Part shown: in pieces, positions 11,125 through 23,339 of the stretch
Layout of the letters: every line of letters starts with the position of its first letter
How positions within the stretch are numbered: the stretch's first letter is position 1
Assembly (NCBI GenBank): GCA_030522415.1
Contig: CM060121.1
Coordinates: 4,020,476 to 4,084,475, forward strand
DNA length: 64,000 nucleotides
DNA from: Channallabes apus
Taxonomy: Eukaryota > Chordata > Actinopteri > Siluriformes > Clariidae
Direction: 5' to 3'
The notes under the pieces: generated by a model
The model's input: the letters and a program-made list of their open reading frames with translations, nothing else
Databases searched by the model: none
What the model was told of the DNA's origin: nothing
Program-made: the position numbers and the translations under genes

Positions 11125-11426
11125 ATGGATCAGATGGCACATTCCATCCAGATGGTGTTTGATCGAATTGTGTTCTGGGTAGTCTGAAGGCGGGCTCGGC
11201 GGTCTTGAACTCTTTGCATGTTGTGTGCCGTACGCAGTGAGCTGTGATGTGCTGGGTGTTCTGGTGCCTTTCTATCGTTGCCAGAAGTAACTTTTTTGTG
11301 CTTCATTGACTTTCCTGTTTGATCTGCGATGACTTGCTGGCCCTTTGGTCCCCGCACCCATGGGTGAACCTTGGGTGACCCTGATTATGTCACCGATTGA
11401 TGTTATTCTTGTGGCTGATCAGTGTA
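11125..11426 (-). mobile_element. Internally deleted Tc1-like element
   Basis: The right end GGCTGATCAGTGTA (11413-11426) is the inverted form of the TACACTGATCAGCC terminal repeat of a very common fish transposon. Inside, phrases typical of both halves of that family (a 'gatggcacattcca' start, 'gtgctgggtgttctggtgcc', 'tgacttgctggccctttggt') stand much closer together than in full copies, so the middle is lost. The transposase frame is destroyed. Confidence 0.6.
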
Positions 11427-11429
11427 TCT

Positions 11430-11990
11430 GTATCAGCAGAGGCAAAACATTAAGCTGTTTCTAAAAAAAACAAAAAAGATATTGATTTGATTCTAATTCT
11501 AGCTGATCTAGAACCTTGATTGTTAACTTTGTGTCATGTTCCAGTGTATACCCGCGTCCTGTTTGAGCATTGTGAATCTGTCAATGTTTCGTTCGGGGTT
11601 CGGGATGGTCTCACCGTGCTGTGTTGTGATGTTTGTAGGAATAAAGAGCAAAACATATTCACAGTCTAAATCTTTTTTTTTTTTTTTTTTATCTTGAAAC
11701 GATATTAAATTTGACACGCTTTCAAGGAAAATATCATACTTGGTTCAATGCTTTTGTGAATAATTTATCTCTTACAGTTCGGGCTCAGAGCTGCAGCGTG
11801 TGCTTTTACACACATTCTCACTGTTTCATGCTTTTTTTTTTTTTCTGCCCGAACATGAGACGTCCTCTTTGAAGGTCCAAAAAGTCTAAAATCCCAGACC
11901 AGAAAGCAAAGAAAGAAATGTATCACTCGTTCAAGGTTCAAAGGATACAAAGGAAAAAAAAAAAAATGGGACGCACATACTCTCCTACAC
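11430..11990. other. Gene-free stretch with T/A homopolymers
   Basis: Runs of T at 11671-11690 and 11830-11844 and of A at 11953-11965. No gene recognised. Confidence 0.4.
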
Positions 11991-11999
11991 ACACTATCC

Positions 12000-12175
12000 T
12001 CATTTCATAAATGGCTTCAGATCCCCTCCAGGTCCTCCACGAAGCCCGTCAAAGCCCCGGCGTTCCTTTAACCGCCACGTCTTACCTTTCAGTTTCTATT
12101 ACGCTAATCAATGGCGTACATTAGTCGTCCTTTTGCATTAGGTTCTGAAAGAGCTAAAAAGGAGAAGGAGAGAGA
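12000..12175. other. Candidate conserved noncoding island
   Basis: Repeat-free, complex sequence with homeodomain-like CTAATCAATGG and CATTAGG words near 12100-12145. It has no open frame with a domain. The call is inferred from texture only. Confidence 0.3.
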
Positions 12176-12507
12176 CAGACACAGAGACAGAGAAGGGGTA
12201 GAGCGACGTCTTGCTTTTGTCCCGCTGGTTTGTGTGGGCATTTATTTTTAAACCTGACAGAACCGGTTGTGTGGAAGACCCGGTTTCCTTTTTTGTTTTC
12301 ATAGGTTTTTATAATTTTTTTTTTTTTTTATGGAAATGGATAAACGTGTCTTCGGATGAATGAGTTGGCTAACGTCTACTAGCTTTCTGAAACCAAACTG
12401 GTGAATCGGGTATATGCAAGATAACCTGTTTTTCTTTTCCAACATAAAAAACACGAACCAGCCAGGATACGAATATAACAACTCAATACAATAATTTTTT
12501 TTTCTTT

Positions 12508-13560
12508 TTTTATAGCGCTTTTCCTTTTTTGTTTTAATTGGCTTTGATTACTGGTGCTTTCTGAATAGCAGCGTACATACTAAGCTGTAACAATAGCACT
12601 AATGTAGAAGTCTTATACTGTACACACACATACACACATTTACTGATTAAACATTGTGCGAGCTAGAAAATTCAAAATATACAGTTCTCTGCCATGTTTT
12701 TTCGTTACATCTGTACCTCTGTAATTAAGTGGTACTTAATCCATTACTTTAAAAGTTCCAAAGGTGAAATTTCATATTATGAAACGCATTGTCCCATAGG
12801 AAATAATGTAAATACAGATAATCTGTTCCAGCCACACAAAAATATTACCAATATTACCAATTTACACTATAAACACTATAATCCTATTTCTGCATTAAAA
12901 AAACAATCAAAACATTTAGAAAAGACATGTAAATGAAGTAAAATATAAAAAAAATAGACATTAAACCTCACTTCACCTTTATTTATGTGATTCCTCTTGG
13001 CACCGGCTGCTTTAAAAACCAAACTGAAAGCGACTCCGTTTTCTTCTTGCTACCGTCCTTAATAATAATTATGGGACCAATGGTGCTGTGTCTTCGCTAA
13101 ATCGTCAAGAAAAAACACTGACACAAATTAACTTTTGATCGGCTACGTACGGGAACTACCGCAACCTGTAGTACCGCAACCTGATGTACACCCAACTAAC
13201 TCGGTCGATCATATATGCCAAAAATGCTTCACATGCCGTGACGAATTTCTTGCAAACTTTTACTTCTTAAGGCTAAAATACGCTGGAGCATTTATATGCC
13301 AAGCTGTATACTGTATATGTTTTATTTATGACTTCATTATTAAGTCAGTACCAAAAAAAAAACATTTCTGATTTCCAAACATTAGTAGTCTAGCAAAAAT
13401 GTCAGTCCTACAGGAAAATATCCGTAGGCCAGATATTAAAGCAGCAGATTATGTAAAAGACCACTTTTTAGACAAACTAAAGAAAAGAAGAAGAAATCTT
13501 CTAGGTTTTGCATGAAAAAAGAAGCAGGTGCGAGAAAACCTTCTGACGGACTGCGGCTGG
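12508..13560. repeat. Dispersed repeat, copy B plus AT-rich repeat-like extension
   Basis: 12508-12650 is the second copy of the block at 10862. The following AT-rich kilobase (12660-13240) contains phrases I associate with a dispersed fish repeat ('cccataggaaataatgtaaa', 'ttcacctttatttatgtg'). The small open frames 12694-12936 and 13135-13371 have no domain. Family unknown. Confidence 0.45.
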
Positions 13561-13762
13561 TTCTGCAGGATGTTCAGTAAAACCAGCTAATTTGCTTATA
13601 AAATAATAACTGCAAAGTGTCGTCACACCAAGTATTGACTTTATTTCATTAATTACTGTATATATTTTTATAGTTTTTCTAAGTACTGTAGAAACTTTAT
13701 CTTTTTTTATTGCTCTACAGCATTTATATGCATGTGCTTACGACTTTTGCACACTTTATTTA

Positions 13763-14259
13763 CACCACCAGTCAAAAGCTTGGCTGCAAGTTTGGATAAA
13801 CGTTCTACATTCTAGAACAAATATTGGAGCGATGAAATAACACACATGGCGTTAGTAGCAATCTGTTGTTATTTTACGAAACGAAGGCCAGCTGTTCTGG
13901 AACAGTCCTTGCAAGAACAGTATTGTCACAAGTGTATTTACAAAACAGATCAAGCTCCATGATGAAACTGTCTCTCAAGAAGACCTTCCCAGGAAAGTAA
14001 GACCAAAACCTACCTCTGCTGCAAAGTTCATTTAGAGTCACCAGCCTCAGAAATCACCAGCGAACCTCAGATTAGAGCCGTTATGAAGCTTTACAGAGCA
14101 GAAGTAGCAGATATACATCTCAATATCAACGGTTTAAAGGAGATTATTGTGTCTTTTGGATAATAAACGCCTTCAGGATTGTTTCACAGTGTAGAAAGAA
14201 ATAAAAATCAGGAACGACCCTGGAGTTAGAAGGGGTGTACAAACTTTTGACTGGTAGTG
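13763..14259 (+). mobile_element. 497-bp Tc1-like element with terminal repeats, transposase relic
   Basis: The left end CACCACCAGTCAAAAGCTTG and the inverted right end CACTACCAGTCAAAAGTTTG match at 18 of 20 bases and are flanked by TA at 13761-13762 and 14260-14261. The interior (about 13960-14150) is a decayed piece of the Tc1 transposase DNA-binding region. It aligns with the better-preserved copy at 59238-59735, where the helix-turn-helix phrase LTAAQIRG is readable. Stops and indels disrupt the frame here. Confidence 0.85.
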
Positions 14260-14439
14260 TACTGTATACATATAATTAAACGTGACTTTATACACTTTCA
14301 CTGACTGATGCCTGATCTAGCACGCTTTTAGTGAAATGCGTTACTGCAGCTCTCCTGAAGCTGAGGAGTCACACTACTGTATGTTCACGTTACAGGCAGG
14401 AAAACTAAACACACCACGTTTTGCTCCAAATCATATTTT

Positions 14440-15060
14440 TCTAAATCATATTTTGTTTGCCGGCGTTCATCCAGCATGACATCCCAGGGTTTTTTCTTTT
14501 TCTTTTCCCCGAGACCCCAATCTATATTTATTGTTGGTGTGAACAGATCGGGATGGAAGATGGCTGGATTTGTTTAATAAATAGATGTCACCGGTCTTGA
14601 AATGAAGCCCTTCCTTTGAGGAATATTAAAAAGTCTCGCACCACGTGACGGCCGCGTTTCAATATCCGTCTTCGTCTCCCGTGACCGAGCCTTTTTTGTT
14701 TTTTGTTTTGTTTTGTTTTTTTTTCTCCGTGACCACATCACGTGCAAGCACGGTTCAATTTTCCGACACCACCGGCGTTGCTTTCTATTCCTGTATGGAG
14801 GTGTTATTTGACAAGGCGCTAATGAAAGCCTGAGATGTTTAATATATGCTATCGACCCTTTCCCAGGCTGTGTAGTTGCTGTCTTATCGTATTAGCCAGT
14901 CGCCATGCTGGAACGCCTTCACGCTTTTCACTTAGCCTTAATTTCCTTCACAATGGCTGCGAAAGCGCGAAAAAGAAAAATGTCATTTTTTAAAGGCCAA
15001 AAGAGGAAAAGTGAGCACTGTTCCTTTTTTTTTTTTTTTTTTAATTACGTTCAAATTCTT
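14440..15060. other. Gene-free stretch, part candidate noncoding element
   Basis: The segment 14830-14970 has repeat-free texture like the other islands. T-rich runs lie at 14690-14725 and 15025-15042. The small frame 14645-14833 has no domain. Confidence 0.3.
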
Positions 15061-15089
15061 TCATGACGACTGAAGCGTCACTATCCGGG

Positions 15090-15560
15090 TTGTCACGGCT
15101 GGGCGTTGAGAGAGGCTAGCTTTAAGCATGAGGAGGAAGATGGCAGACACACAGCGGCCCCCTTCCCCTCCCCCGATGTATCGCTCGTCTCTGAGGCCGC
15201 GCAATTAGCTGTCCTGCTTTCACAGAAACAAAGGTATGTCCTGAGAGGCGCAGGGATGTCAGAGCCGCCCGGTGACACACTCGTGGCCCCGAGGCTGCAC
15301 TCTTGACTCGAGGAGTCACTCGCCGTCACTCCTCATCACTGTCTAGCGGCCCGCTAATGGCATCTCCAAACAGGAATGAGGCGACATCCGGCTGGGAAAT
15401 CACACACATCCAATCCTTCACCTCCCCCCCCACCCCCTCCAACCCCTCCTTCTGTTTTCAGGCTAACGGGCAAAAAAAGGTTAGGCCTCGGACACTCCCC
15501 GCCCGCAAAGACAAAGATACAGAGAAAGGAAGAAGGTAAGGATTTGAGGCTTAACGGTGA
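15090..15560. other. GC-rich gene-free island, possible exon or regulatory element
   Basis: This is one of the most GC-rich unique stretches, with overlapping short frames on both strands (15093-15329 minus, 15106-15306 plus, 15376-15804 plus). A splice-donor-like AAAG|GTATGT stands at about 15232. None of the frames shows a domain I know, and all carry low-complexity proline or serine patches. An exon cannot be excluded, but a CpG-containing regulatory island is as likely. Confidence 0.3.
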
Positions 15561-15799
15561 GCCACTACTTCCTGGTGCAGGGAAAAAAAATCACACACAC
15601 ACACACCCGAGAGCTTCGTTAGCTGAACGTGCAGAAATGAGCACACTCATACAGGGAATTCGATCTCTCCCAGCATCTTGTGAACCACTTTGTAAAAACC
15701 GCAATGCTATATTTTTGGACTCGGGGCAAACGGAGAAACATCTGAGGTGTTCAAGGGAAGACAGTAAGCTGAGCCGGATTTCTCTTGGACGCCTTCCGA

Positions 15800-16440
15800 G
15801 CTAATATCAGGAGTGAAGCTGGTGGCGTCAGCTGTCAGTCCGGATTTACGTTTCTCGCGCTCGTACGCTTTTAGTCAGCGGGTAAAGAATTGAGAAACGT
15901 GTAGCGTTTGAACGCGGTGAACTTGATGATAAGACGTTGTGTCGCATGTATAACATCAAAAGCTGATGTTTTTATTCTTCAGAGGACAGTGTGATATATT
16001 TATTGCTTTTTTTTTTTTTTAAGTGATCCACCAAAGCCGTCCTCATGACAGCGGATAAATAATGCTCGTCCAAGAAACACACAAAGACTTCAATGGATGT
16101 ACAGTAAGAGACACTTAAACAAAAACAAAGTTTTGAAACCACCGTACTGTATAAGTCGCTTTGGCCTTGATGTTGTTGCTACAGCAACAATGCCACATTA
16201 GGATGAGTGTCAATAAGAAAAACAACGCTGTTTTGGATATAACATTAAAATGGAGAGAACTATATTCTCCCAAAGATATGGGTTTAAATTCTGTAACCGG
16301 CCCGATTGCTGGTTCGTAAATCTCAGAAAATCCGACTTCAATAACCAGACGAGCGTAAAGAATCATTACCGGTACCCATAGATGTACAGTATAAAGCCCG
16401 TGTTAATATACTTCAGCTTATTGTACTGTACGTCCAAAGC
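15800..16440. other. Gene-free stretch with several TAC(A/T)GTA heptamers
   Basis: No gene seen. The heptamer occurs at 16100, 16145, 16385 and 16424, four times in 330 bp. The phrase GATGTACAGTA appears at both 16097 and 16382. Confidence 0.4.
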
Positions 16441-16970
16441 AATCACGCGTAATCATCATCTCGACAATAAATCTACGCGCGGTTAATAAAACCCCCAGGC
16501 GAACGAAGGCCGCATTAACATTCTCGCTAATTTTCCGCACACTTCTGCCTCGCTTCTTATCAGGCCAAGCCTTCTGTTCGTATTCCAGACAAACACGAAC
16601 AAGTGTAGGCTGTCAAGAAACGAGCTTGTGTACTAAACGGAGGGGGAAAAAAAACAAACAAAAAAAAAAAACGCAAGCCAGTAAAACAGACACTAAAATC
16701 GGTATGTAACAAGTCGTGCAAAAATGTCCAACGGACAAGGACTAGCTTAACAGCATGTTATCATCTATCATCTCTGCATGTAAAAGCCTTCTGTTGTGTC
16801 CTGACATACTGATTGCAGATGGTCCAATTAATGTCCGTCTGAATCCATCATTTTTCCGCCGAGCGCAAAAGCAATCACGGCCGTTCCCTGTGAAAGAGAT
16901 GAGAGGGAGCGGGGAAACGGTGCAGCGCGCCGATAAGCCGAGTCCGTTCGTCGTTTGTTCTGTTCCGTTT
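16440..16970. other. Candidate conserved noncoding island
   Basis: Complex repeat-free DNA apart from an A-rich patch at 16645-16670. It holds homeodomain-like TAATCATC, TTAATAAAAC and CTAATTTTCC words. No coding domain. Confidence 0.3.
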
Positions 16971-17332
16971 CATGCTCCGGAGAAAACACACACAGTGGTA
17001 TAAAAAAAAAAAAATAAATAAATAAATAAAATCAAAATAAAAAGGAGGGTTGGAGATAAGTCGGAAATATCCAGAGAGGATTTTCAGCATCTGCTCGGTG
17101 AGTGTCAGTAGGATTACGGTTGGCGTTATCCGTTCTGGGAAGACAGGGGGTGTTTTTTTTTGAAGACGCTACAAGCTGATGTGTAGTAGACAGTGTGGAA
17201 ATAAATTTAAAAAAGAAAAAAAAAAAAAACATACAAGGAAGTGTTTGTTGGTGTTGGATTTAATGGCGTGATTGGTACAAACGTATGGTCAATCCATCTC
17301 CAGTCATCCAAACCATCTCCGGTTTTTAAGGT

Positions 17333-17890
17333 CAGTGGTGGTTCAGTGGTTAAGGTACTGCATTATTGCGTCAACAGAACCAGGTTGCCAGTGTTGGGCT
17401 TTTGACCAACACGATCTGCTCCATTGGTGCCGTATTACCATCTCGGGAACTTGTGCTCTGACTCCTAATATTTCGCTGTACTCCCTCACACTGCACATGT
17501 GACCATGTAACGCCTTCGTTTTCTATCAAGATGTCAAGAAGATGCCACTGTTGGAGGAATAAGAGGTGATTCACCTTGATGTGATGTCAACAGATTGTGG
17601 TGCAAAATAAAACATCCAGTGGTCCAAAATGTTGTCCAGCAGTTTTCCTTCTTCCTTGTCGCATCTCCTGAACCCTGTAAGCTACAGTACAAGACTCGTA
17701 CTGTATGAGATGGCAGATGGTCACCACATACCTACAGGGTTGGTGGTTCGGAACTCGCCTTCAGTCTATGCGGGGTTTGCGTGTTCTTTACGAGTTTGAT
17801 GGGTTTCTATCAGGGTACTCTGGTTTCCTGTAGGGTGAACTGTAGGGTGATTGGCTTTTTTACAATTATGAATGCAGTGGTTTGGCATCC
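17333..17890 (+). repeat. Diverged SINE relics, two families
   Basis: 17335-17450 resembles a second tRNA-derived family, with an A-box-like GGTTCAGTGGTTAAGGTACTG and the typical following phrase 'ccagtgttgggcttttga'. 17725-17880 is a strongly diverged main-family SINE ('ggggtttgcgtgttctttac', 'tactctggtttcctgtaggg'). Both have decayed beyond function. Confidence 0.5.
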
Positions 17891-18417
17891 ATAAGTTCCT
17901 TGGAATACACACTAGATACCTTCATGACCCCCCATAGGGTAAGCGGTATAGAGGTGTTGATGTTTCTGTAGCAAGTAGATGAAACCAATAGCATCAGATT
18001 GGTTGATTGATTTCCTTCCAAAAGGTTTTAATGGGTTAGTGGAAATATGTCACCTTCCTGTTCAAAGCATTGGTGAGAATACTGTACAGTATGTCTGATT
18101 CGTATGGATAGGAGAACACTTTATTATGGATTTGTGACCAAAATCATCTGACCGTCTCACAATTACCGAGAACATCTCCAAATTCTGGTTTAAAATGAGT
18201 ATTAAATCAGTTTGTTATTTTACCTGGGAATATTTCTGGACAGGATGGTAGTGTACCGTAGGTACTGTAAGTGGTGAAGTTTGACTTGTGGTCAAAAACG
18301 ATCATCGTATCTCATGTTTGGAGGAAACGTCAACGCCATTTTTAATGCAAATGCGTTTTGTTTATTGGTAGAAAGAAATATTTGACTTGTACAGTATGGG
18401 CAGGTTATCTTGTGGTG

Positions 18418-18725
18418 GCTTGGTGGTTAGAACTCACCTTGCAACTCCAAGCTTCAGGTTCGATTCCCACTTGGTGTCTGTGTGCATGTTGTCCCATGCT
18501 TTTGGGTTTCCGCCAGGTACTCTGTTTTCCTCCCACAGTCCGACGACATGGAGATTAGGTTCCCAAATTGCCTGTAGTGTGTGAATGAGCATGTGAGTGT
18601 GTGTGTGTGTGTGAGTGTGTGTGTGTGTGCTCTGCCCGGGGCGTACCCCGCCTCGTGCCCTTAGTCTTCTGAGATCCCCGCGACCATGTAAGCAGGATGA
18701 AGTGGTACAGATGATGAGTGAGTGA
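18418..18725 (+). mobile_element. Main-family SINE, diverged, near full length
   Basis: The head has an A-box-like CTTGGTGGTTAGAACTCACC and a B box GGTTCGATTCCC. The body 'cctcccacagtccgacgaca' and the 3' part 'gcgtaccccgcctcgtgccc' match the copy at 9380-9770. A (TG)n expansion lies inside at about 18596-18630. The tail is GATGAGTGAGTGA. Confidence 0.75.
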
Positions 18726-18899
18726 ACTGAGAGTCATTTTGTTAAAATCGTAAGCGAAATATGAGCGGATTGTGTTCAAATGCAGAGTTTGGTTTACATT
18801 CTGTAACAATTTGAGCTAACATCATGCTAGATGGGTTGAGAAGAGATAGCAACCAAATACAGTCTACAATCCATCCCCCGCTCATAATTAGTGCAGTGG

Positions 18900-19010
18900 T
18901 GTAAGACACAAAATCTTACCTTTTAATTAACAGGGTTCATTTCTGGTGGCCCTCAGGATATTGTGCATGAATGGATCTAATCACTATGTAGCACAATCTG
19001 CTCTTATAAA
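18900..19010. other. Short unassigned stretch
   Basis: No feature recognised. Confidence 0.3.
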
Positions 19011-19014
19011 AGGC

Positions 19015-19350
19015 TCAAACCACCAAAAAATACCACGTACGGCTAATGCCCTGACCTGTTTGATGACCAAATATTACGTGCGACTAAAATAAATGTCTAA
19101 GTGCACACGGCAAACCAAGTGCCTTCTCATCTAATGACACGACCGGCATTAGAAATAAAGCCTCGTCTCGCACACGCTAATAGCTCTAGCTGACCTTTGA
19201 AGCAAAAGTAGATGATGATGGGTGAATAGGTTAGTAAATTCCGACTGTGCAGTCAAAGATTTATACGATTCACTTTTATTACACGTGTTTTATTTTCCTC
19301 ATCTGCTGTTTGCTCCAATCAGTTTTCTGTATCTTGGTACAATTTTGTCG
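19015..19350. other. Candidate conserved noncoding island
   Basis: Repeat-free with many short transcription-factor-like words (GCTAATGCC, CTAATGACAC, GCTAATAGC, CAATCAG). Composition is balanced and no open frame carries a domain. Among the better noncoding-element candidates by texture. Confidence 0.35.
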
Positions 19351-20170
19351 GAGTATTAAAATATGATCGTTTATGAGACACAGCTGTAAAACTGAGGCAG
19401 GGAAAAATTTTATCAATGTTAATTAAGCTTTACTAAATTATGCTTTTTTTAGAATAATATTTCTAAGAGGATCTTTATTCATTCTAAGTGGACGTGAACC
19501 TTTGTAAAGATTATAACTACTATATCATGAGCGATACCAGGATATTAATGAATCATTTTCAAGCATTAAAATAATTTTTTTTAAAGGATTATAATGATTA
19601 ATTATTAATTGATTGATTGCTGTTAACAATTGGACCGATTAAAGATGTATTAACATTTATTGTTTTGCATAATGTTTCTCCGTAGCTCACGGTATCTGTT
19701 AACTTGTACAACCCATGAGGGTAAACTTGCGATATTATTATATGTTTCGATGTTCAGGCAACATGCGATATTATTATGTTTCGAAGCCCCGTTCTTAAAT
19801 AAGGTCTAGCAGCATTTTCGCCAGCCTTTTGTTTGAACTATTTAAGCTTTAAAATTTGTGTTGTATAACTAACATGTTGCGTATTCTTATCATTATTTCT
19901 TAAAGCTCAATCAATTATTGATTCTTCAACTGCGGGTTAAGTTTTAATACAGTGCTCCATCTAAAGCGCGCAGTACTGTATATGTTAATATAGATGACCA
20001 GACCGTGTCTGGATCTTAGGGAATGGAAGGTTATAACGCCGATGTGTTGAAAGAGCCGCGATAGACCTTTAACCCTACAGCGTTCAGCTCAGCGCTCGAC
20101 TCGGATTCTGGCTCACACAGGTCACCCCGGGCGCGAGCTCCTGCCAAACGGATCCACGCTGGCAGCTTGT
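19350..20170. other. AT-rich gene-free stretch
   Basis: No gene or named element. A short duplication, 'gcgatattattat' plus 'gtttcga', occurs at about 19729-19750 and 19765-19784. Confidence 0.4.
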
Positions 20171-20295
20171 CAGAACAGAATAATGGTGGGAATTGTTCTG
20201 TTCAAAGAAAGCAGCAGTTGTTGACAGATTGCCTTTGTTTCTTCAGATTGCAAATCTGTAAAGATCCTCGTCCGACGCTACGGATACACAGACAC

Positions 20296-20420
20296 CAGTG
20301 GTGGGTCAGTGGTTCTGGCTCATGTGCTAAATCGTAAGCTCGCGAGACTGATTTGAAACCTAGCACTGCTCGACTTTGTTGCAAGTCATGGCCCTTCAGA
20401 TAAGATTGGCTGCCAAAGGA
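20296..20420 (+). repeat. Possible SINE head relic
   Basis: 'cagtggtgggtcagtggttc' and a decayed B-box region (ctgatttgaaacctagcac) recall a tRNA-derived head. Strongly diverged; the 113-codon minus-strand frame across it (20202-20543) is not a gene. Confidence 0.3.
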
Positions 20421-21399
20421 ATAAATAGTGTAAATTGCCAAGATGGAGACTGAGGTCGAAGTAAAACCTAGGATTTGTCGTTGTAGCTTGTTTGCCAGTT
20501 TGGTCTTGCTAGCATGTCGGAACGTGCAGTTCGCCTCCTCCATGTTCTCTGACTAGGCTTTTATTCTGGCCCAAACACCCGCTGATGTGGGTTCCTCTAA
20601 TGCTACCACACCAGTCAGCCATCATCAAGGTTTCTGTCTTTCCAAATTAAGTACCCTTTAGCTAAAAGCATAACAAATCCTCAGGGCCATTATTGCCCGA
20701 TAGTAAAGTCCATCTCCGCTGCTTTGTGTTTAATATCCCCTGTACTTCCCCTCGCTTAGACACCTCGTTATTTCTTGCTTATCTTGTTATTTCAGCTCGG
20801 ATCTCTTTCAGGAACTCGGAGAACCCCCTATCCTGTATTTGCTGCCTGACTGGATTTAACTGGTTCTTGTGTTTAGTTTTTTTTTGTTGTTGCTTGTGCA
20901 TTCAGTGCCTTCTTGAGCTCGGTCCATCTGCCCGCATATGTCCTCATGGTTTGTGAATGTTTTTGTTCCTTTTGTTTTTTTTTTCCCCGTCTTCGTCTTA
21001 TCCTTCTTCTTGTTCAGGCTGTCATTTGTGAACATACTGTGTGAGAATAACACCAGGCTGGTCAGCTCTTCTGTGTCACGTTCATTGTTCTTCTGGAGAA
21101 ACAGACGCTCGAGATGTTTGTCAAGCACCCGCCGATGACTCTCTCTTCAGGAGCGGACGAAAACGTGCCAGGATGTCTGACGTCTGACAATCTGGCTTTT
21201 TCTTCGCAATCAGGTGACCAGAAAAGGCTGTGCTCATTCATTGCTGGGCTAATTAGCCGCCGTAAATTCGGTAAATGGAAACCTGCCACGATGGACCTCC
21301 ATTAGCGTTTGTTACAGTTCCCATTTTGGAGCATTAGGACACAATATGAACTCTCTGGCGCTGGAAGGGGCCGGTGAGCAAAGCGATGCATCATGTCTG

Positions 21400-21765
21400 T
21401 GCTTGAAATTTCACCAAAACCAAGGAACATAAAGATTGGACTTTGGAGCAGTGAACCAACGTCATGTGGCCTGAAGACCCTTTTCCAGAGCATTAAGTGC
21501 ATCAGGGTATAAAGGGAAGCGCCCCCTGGACAAGCAGTGTTATGATCTGGGGTTGCTTCAGTTGCTCAGGTCTAGAGTCAGCACCGTTATGTGGCAAAAA
21601 ACACATAACGTCAACTCACGACCTGAATGTACTGAATGACCAGGTGGGTTATGACATCTATGGAGTTTCTCTTTACTGATGGCACGCGCCGTATTCCAGA
21701 GCTCATATTGTGAAAGAGTGCTTCTAGGAGCATGAGGAATCATCTTCACACGTTGCACTCTGTAT
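21400..21765 (+). pseudogene. Tc1-like transposase relic (catalytic core region)
   Basis: Translation in the frame that is open from 21497 to 21679 gives SSVMIWGCFSCSG followed by LNVLNDQV. These are hallmark phrases of the Tc1-family DDE transposase, where the SVMIWG strand leads towards the second catalytic aspartate region. Upstream (about 21430) the words around 'tggagcagtgaaccaacgtc' correspond to the preceding SDESKF-type segment, broken by stops. Downstream, in another frame, AHIVKECF and EHEESSSH recall the segment that follows the second aspartate. A Tc1 transposase is normally about 340 residues; this is roughly a third of one with several frameshifts and stops. It makes no functional protein. 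No terminal repeats were found at its edges. Confidence 0.8.
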
Positions 21766-21999
21766 TCAAAGCTAAAGGTGGTCAGATGAAACCTAGAGAG
21801 TGAGCATTTGTATATAAATAGTAGATCTCGCTGCTGTAATTGCCCCCATGGACTAGCGGAGGAGCTAAAAGTAACAAACTGTTTACTGCGCTGCGCGGAC
21901 GAGTCTCTAAATCCTGAAACTTGAAACACATCCTGATTAAATGCCTCACCGCAGTAATAACACGAACCTAATTGTAGTGACTCATGACCTCAAGGTGCG

Positions 22000-22120
22000 A
22001 ATCAGATCATCAGATAAATCACCTCGGCACCAGGAAGCTGCCCTTTCACTGCTATCTCTCCATCTTTAATTTAGAAATGTGGCAAGGCCATTGCCGGGTG
22101 AGATGGTTGTCGGAAGTGCG
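22000..22120. other. Candidate conserved noncoding element
   Basis: Repeat-free sequence of high complexity with GATAA and homeodomain-like words. It stands next to a CT-rich tract (22185-22207). Inferred from texture only. Confidence 0.35.
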
Positions 22121-22169
22121 CGTCAGTCTTGCTCGTCTCTTGGTATACGATGTCTAATGGTCTGTCTTT

Positions 22170-22330
22170 CTTTCGTGTCCTATCTCTCTCTCTCCCTCTC
22201 TCTCTTCCGCCCCCTCAATTTCTCTGACTGAAATCAACCCTTGCCTCACAGTAAGGTCAGCCTCGCTGTCTTTTTCTCTCGCTCGTCTCCGGGACTCTCG
22301 CTCAGGCTTGAGGAGGAGCTCGGATTCAGA
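22170..22330. repeat. CT-rich low-complexity tract
   Basis: Pyrimidine-rich plus strand with (CT)n patches at 22185-22207 and scattered CTC/TCT runs. Confidence 0.6.
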
Positions 22331-22599
22331 GAATCGAAAACGTCTCCGCTCGGAAACGAACTGAGCGAGAGTGCACTAGATTTATTTTAATTTCATTTTG
22401 AAACTATGAGGAATTTCAAGAAAAAACTTTATTCATCTACTACAAGTGTTTTATTCCTTTTACGCCTCCGTATCTTTTTTTTTATTTTTATATAATGATG
22501 TTTCAGGTTATGGATCGTCTTGTGGTTGTAATGGTTCTTCTACTCTGCCTTGTAGCTGTCAGTTCATATCTTATCGATGGCACTGGCTAATATAATCTG

Positions 22600-22870
22600 C
22601 GAGATGATTATATGAATCACAGATGAGTTATGGCTATTTGAAGCCGGGTGTGCGGTTCCAGCTTTGTATCTCGTCTTCCGCGAGCGCTCGATTCTGTCCA
22701 GGTGCCGCGCAGAGATTGGCTCCTGAACCCGCGGACGGCGAGGCGATTTGTTTAAACAGAAGAGACGGCAATCGATGGGCTTTTCATTACTCCGTTTTCA
22801 TACCTCACGAGAGGTCAGAGTGGAGCCGGTGATGAACGCCGCCTTTCTCTCCTTCACTCACTCGCATGTT
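22600..22870. other. Candidate conserved noncoding island
   Basis: GC-balanced repeat-free block. The plus-strand frame 22623-22832 has no known domain. Confidence 0.3.
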
Positions 22871-22929
22871 GTCCCTCACTGGCCTGGCATCGCGTCACAT
22901 TAAGCGTACATCAAAATTCTATATAATTT

Positions 22930-23330
22930 TTCATCTCGTTAGAGTAAACTGTATTTTACAATTAGGGGCGGGGTTAATTATTTAATTAATTACCTTTTTT
23001 TTTTTTTTTAACAAAAATAAATCCAACCAGATTGAGATGGAATTCATACAAGATTTAATATAAAATAAACAAATATATAATAATTCAAGAAATTGAAGGA
23101 TTTAAAGATGACATCATGAATTACATTTAATTTTGTGTAACATCCATGTAGCAAGTCCTACTTCCTGTTATCGCGTATATTACATCAACATCAGCTTCTC
23201 CTCTGACACTGGAGACTCCAATTCCATATAAATGACCAGTAAACATCTCCTTCGAGATTTATTTCCAATCTCCTTAGTTCTGTAGAGGTGCTCTTTGATT
23301 CTGATCGAAACCCCAGCAACTCTAGATTTA
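22930..23330. repeat. AT-rich stretch with dispersed-repeat fragment
   Basis: The phrase 'ctgacactggagactcc' at about 23203-23219 is the reverse complement of the fragments at 7987 and 37253, so this is another piece of that dispersed family. Confidence 0.45.
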
Positions 23331-23339
23331 CGCACAGCC

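Noticed and set aside
15376..15804. 142-codon plus-strand frame
   Set aside because: Proline and histidine/threonine runs come from C-rich and CA repeats; no domain.
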